From the NCBI GenBank assembly GCA_003142635.1, contig PLMX01000178.1:921-42015 (forward strand): 41,095 bases of DNA. The letters run 5' to 3'. Position numbers and translations under genes: made by a program. The notes under the pieces are model-generated. The model worked only from the letters and a program-made list of their open reading frames with translations, had not been told where the DNA came from and searched no databases. Positions 41,095-41,095 of the stretch are shown here, in pieces; the stretch's first letter is position 1, and every line of letters starts with the position of its first letter. The stretch comes from Syntrophaceae bacterium. Its GTDB lineage: Bacteria; Desulfobacterota; Syntrophia; Syntrophales; UBA2185.

Positions 41095-41095
41095 G

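Overview
The window looks like the accessory part of a bacterial chromosome or large replicon. My guess is a Desulfobacterota/Syntrophales-like anaerobe. The basis is an NtrC-type regulator with a matching sigma-54 promoter, a CoA-thioester catabolic operon of the kind found in syntrophic and sulfate-reducing bacteria, and TPR-rich secreted proteins. This is inference; there is no rRNA or other marker gene to confirm it. No tRNA, rRNA, CRISPR array, transposase or integrase was recognised.

Left end (1-5.4 kb): a secreted TPR protein that runs off the window (minus strand), a small hypothetical gene, a ParM-like actin plus ParR-like adaptor pair with a possible iteron centromere upstream, and a GNAT acetyltransferase (plus strand).

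Defence island A (5.7-22.5 kb, plus strand): an Eco57I-type methyltransferase; a three-gene cassette of Abi/UG-like reverse transcriptase, TcmP-like three-Cys-motif partner and SPL-like radical SAM protein; a RelE-type toxin/HTH antitoxin pair with its own promoter and operator; a PLD-SNF2 helicase; a zinc-ribbon protein; and a sacsin-like GHKL ATPase with a C-terminal DUF3883 domain. The ATPase gene is split by one in-frame TAG. The layout suggests a multi-gene DNA-modification/restriction system with an RT module inserted after the methyltransferase.

Defence island B (22.9-26.5 kb, minus strand): an apparent operon of a SLOG-patatin fusion followed by three different TIR-domain proteins. 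It looks like a Thoeris-type signalling system in which the usual ThsA effector is replaced by a SLOG-gated phospholipase. This is the most interesting candidate for an undescribed system.

Right end (27.5-41.1 kb, plus strand): a GAF-PAS histidine kinase and NtrC-like response regulator. Next comes a 540-bp control region with inverted-repeat candidate enhancer sites and a good -24/-12 promoter. A nine-gene operon follows: BKACE, acyl-CoA dehydrogenase, MaoC-like protein, two thiolase-like proteins, two DUF35 proteins, CoA-transferase and a second acyl-CoA dehydrogenase. It probably breaks down an unknown beta-keto acid or branched acid via CoA esters. A membrane-anchored methyltransferase and the end of an unknown minus-strand gene close the window.

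A family of AT-rich hairpin repeats built on TTTTTAAGA...TCTTAAAAA lies between genes at about 1.9, 22.7, 26.95 and 39.8 kb.
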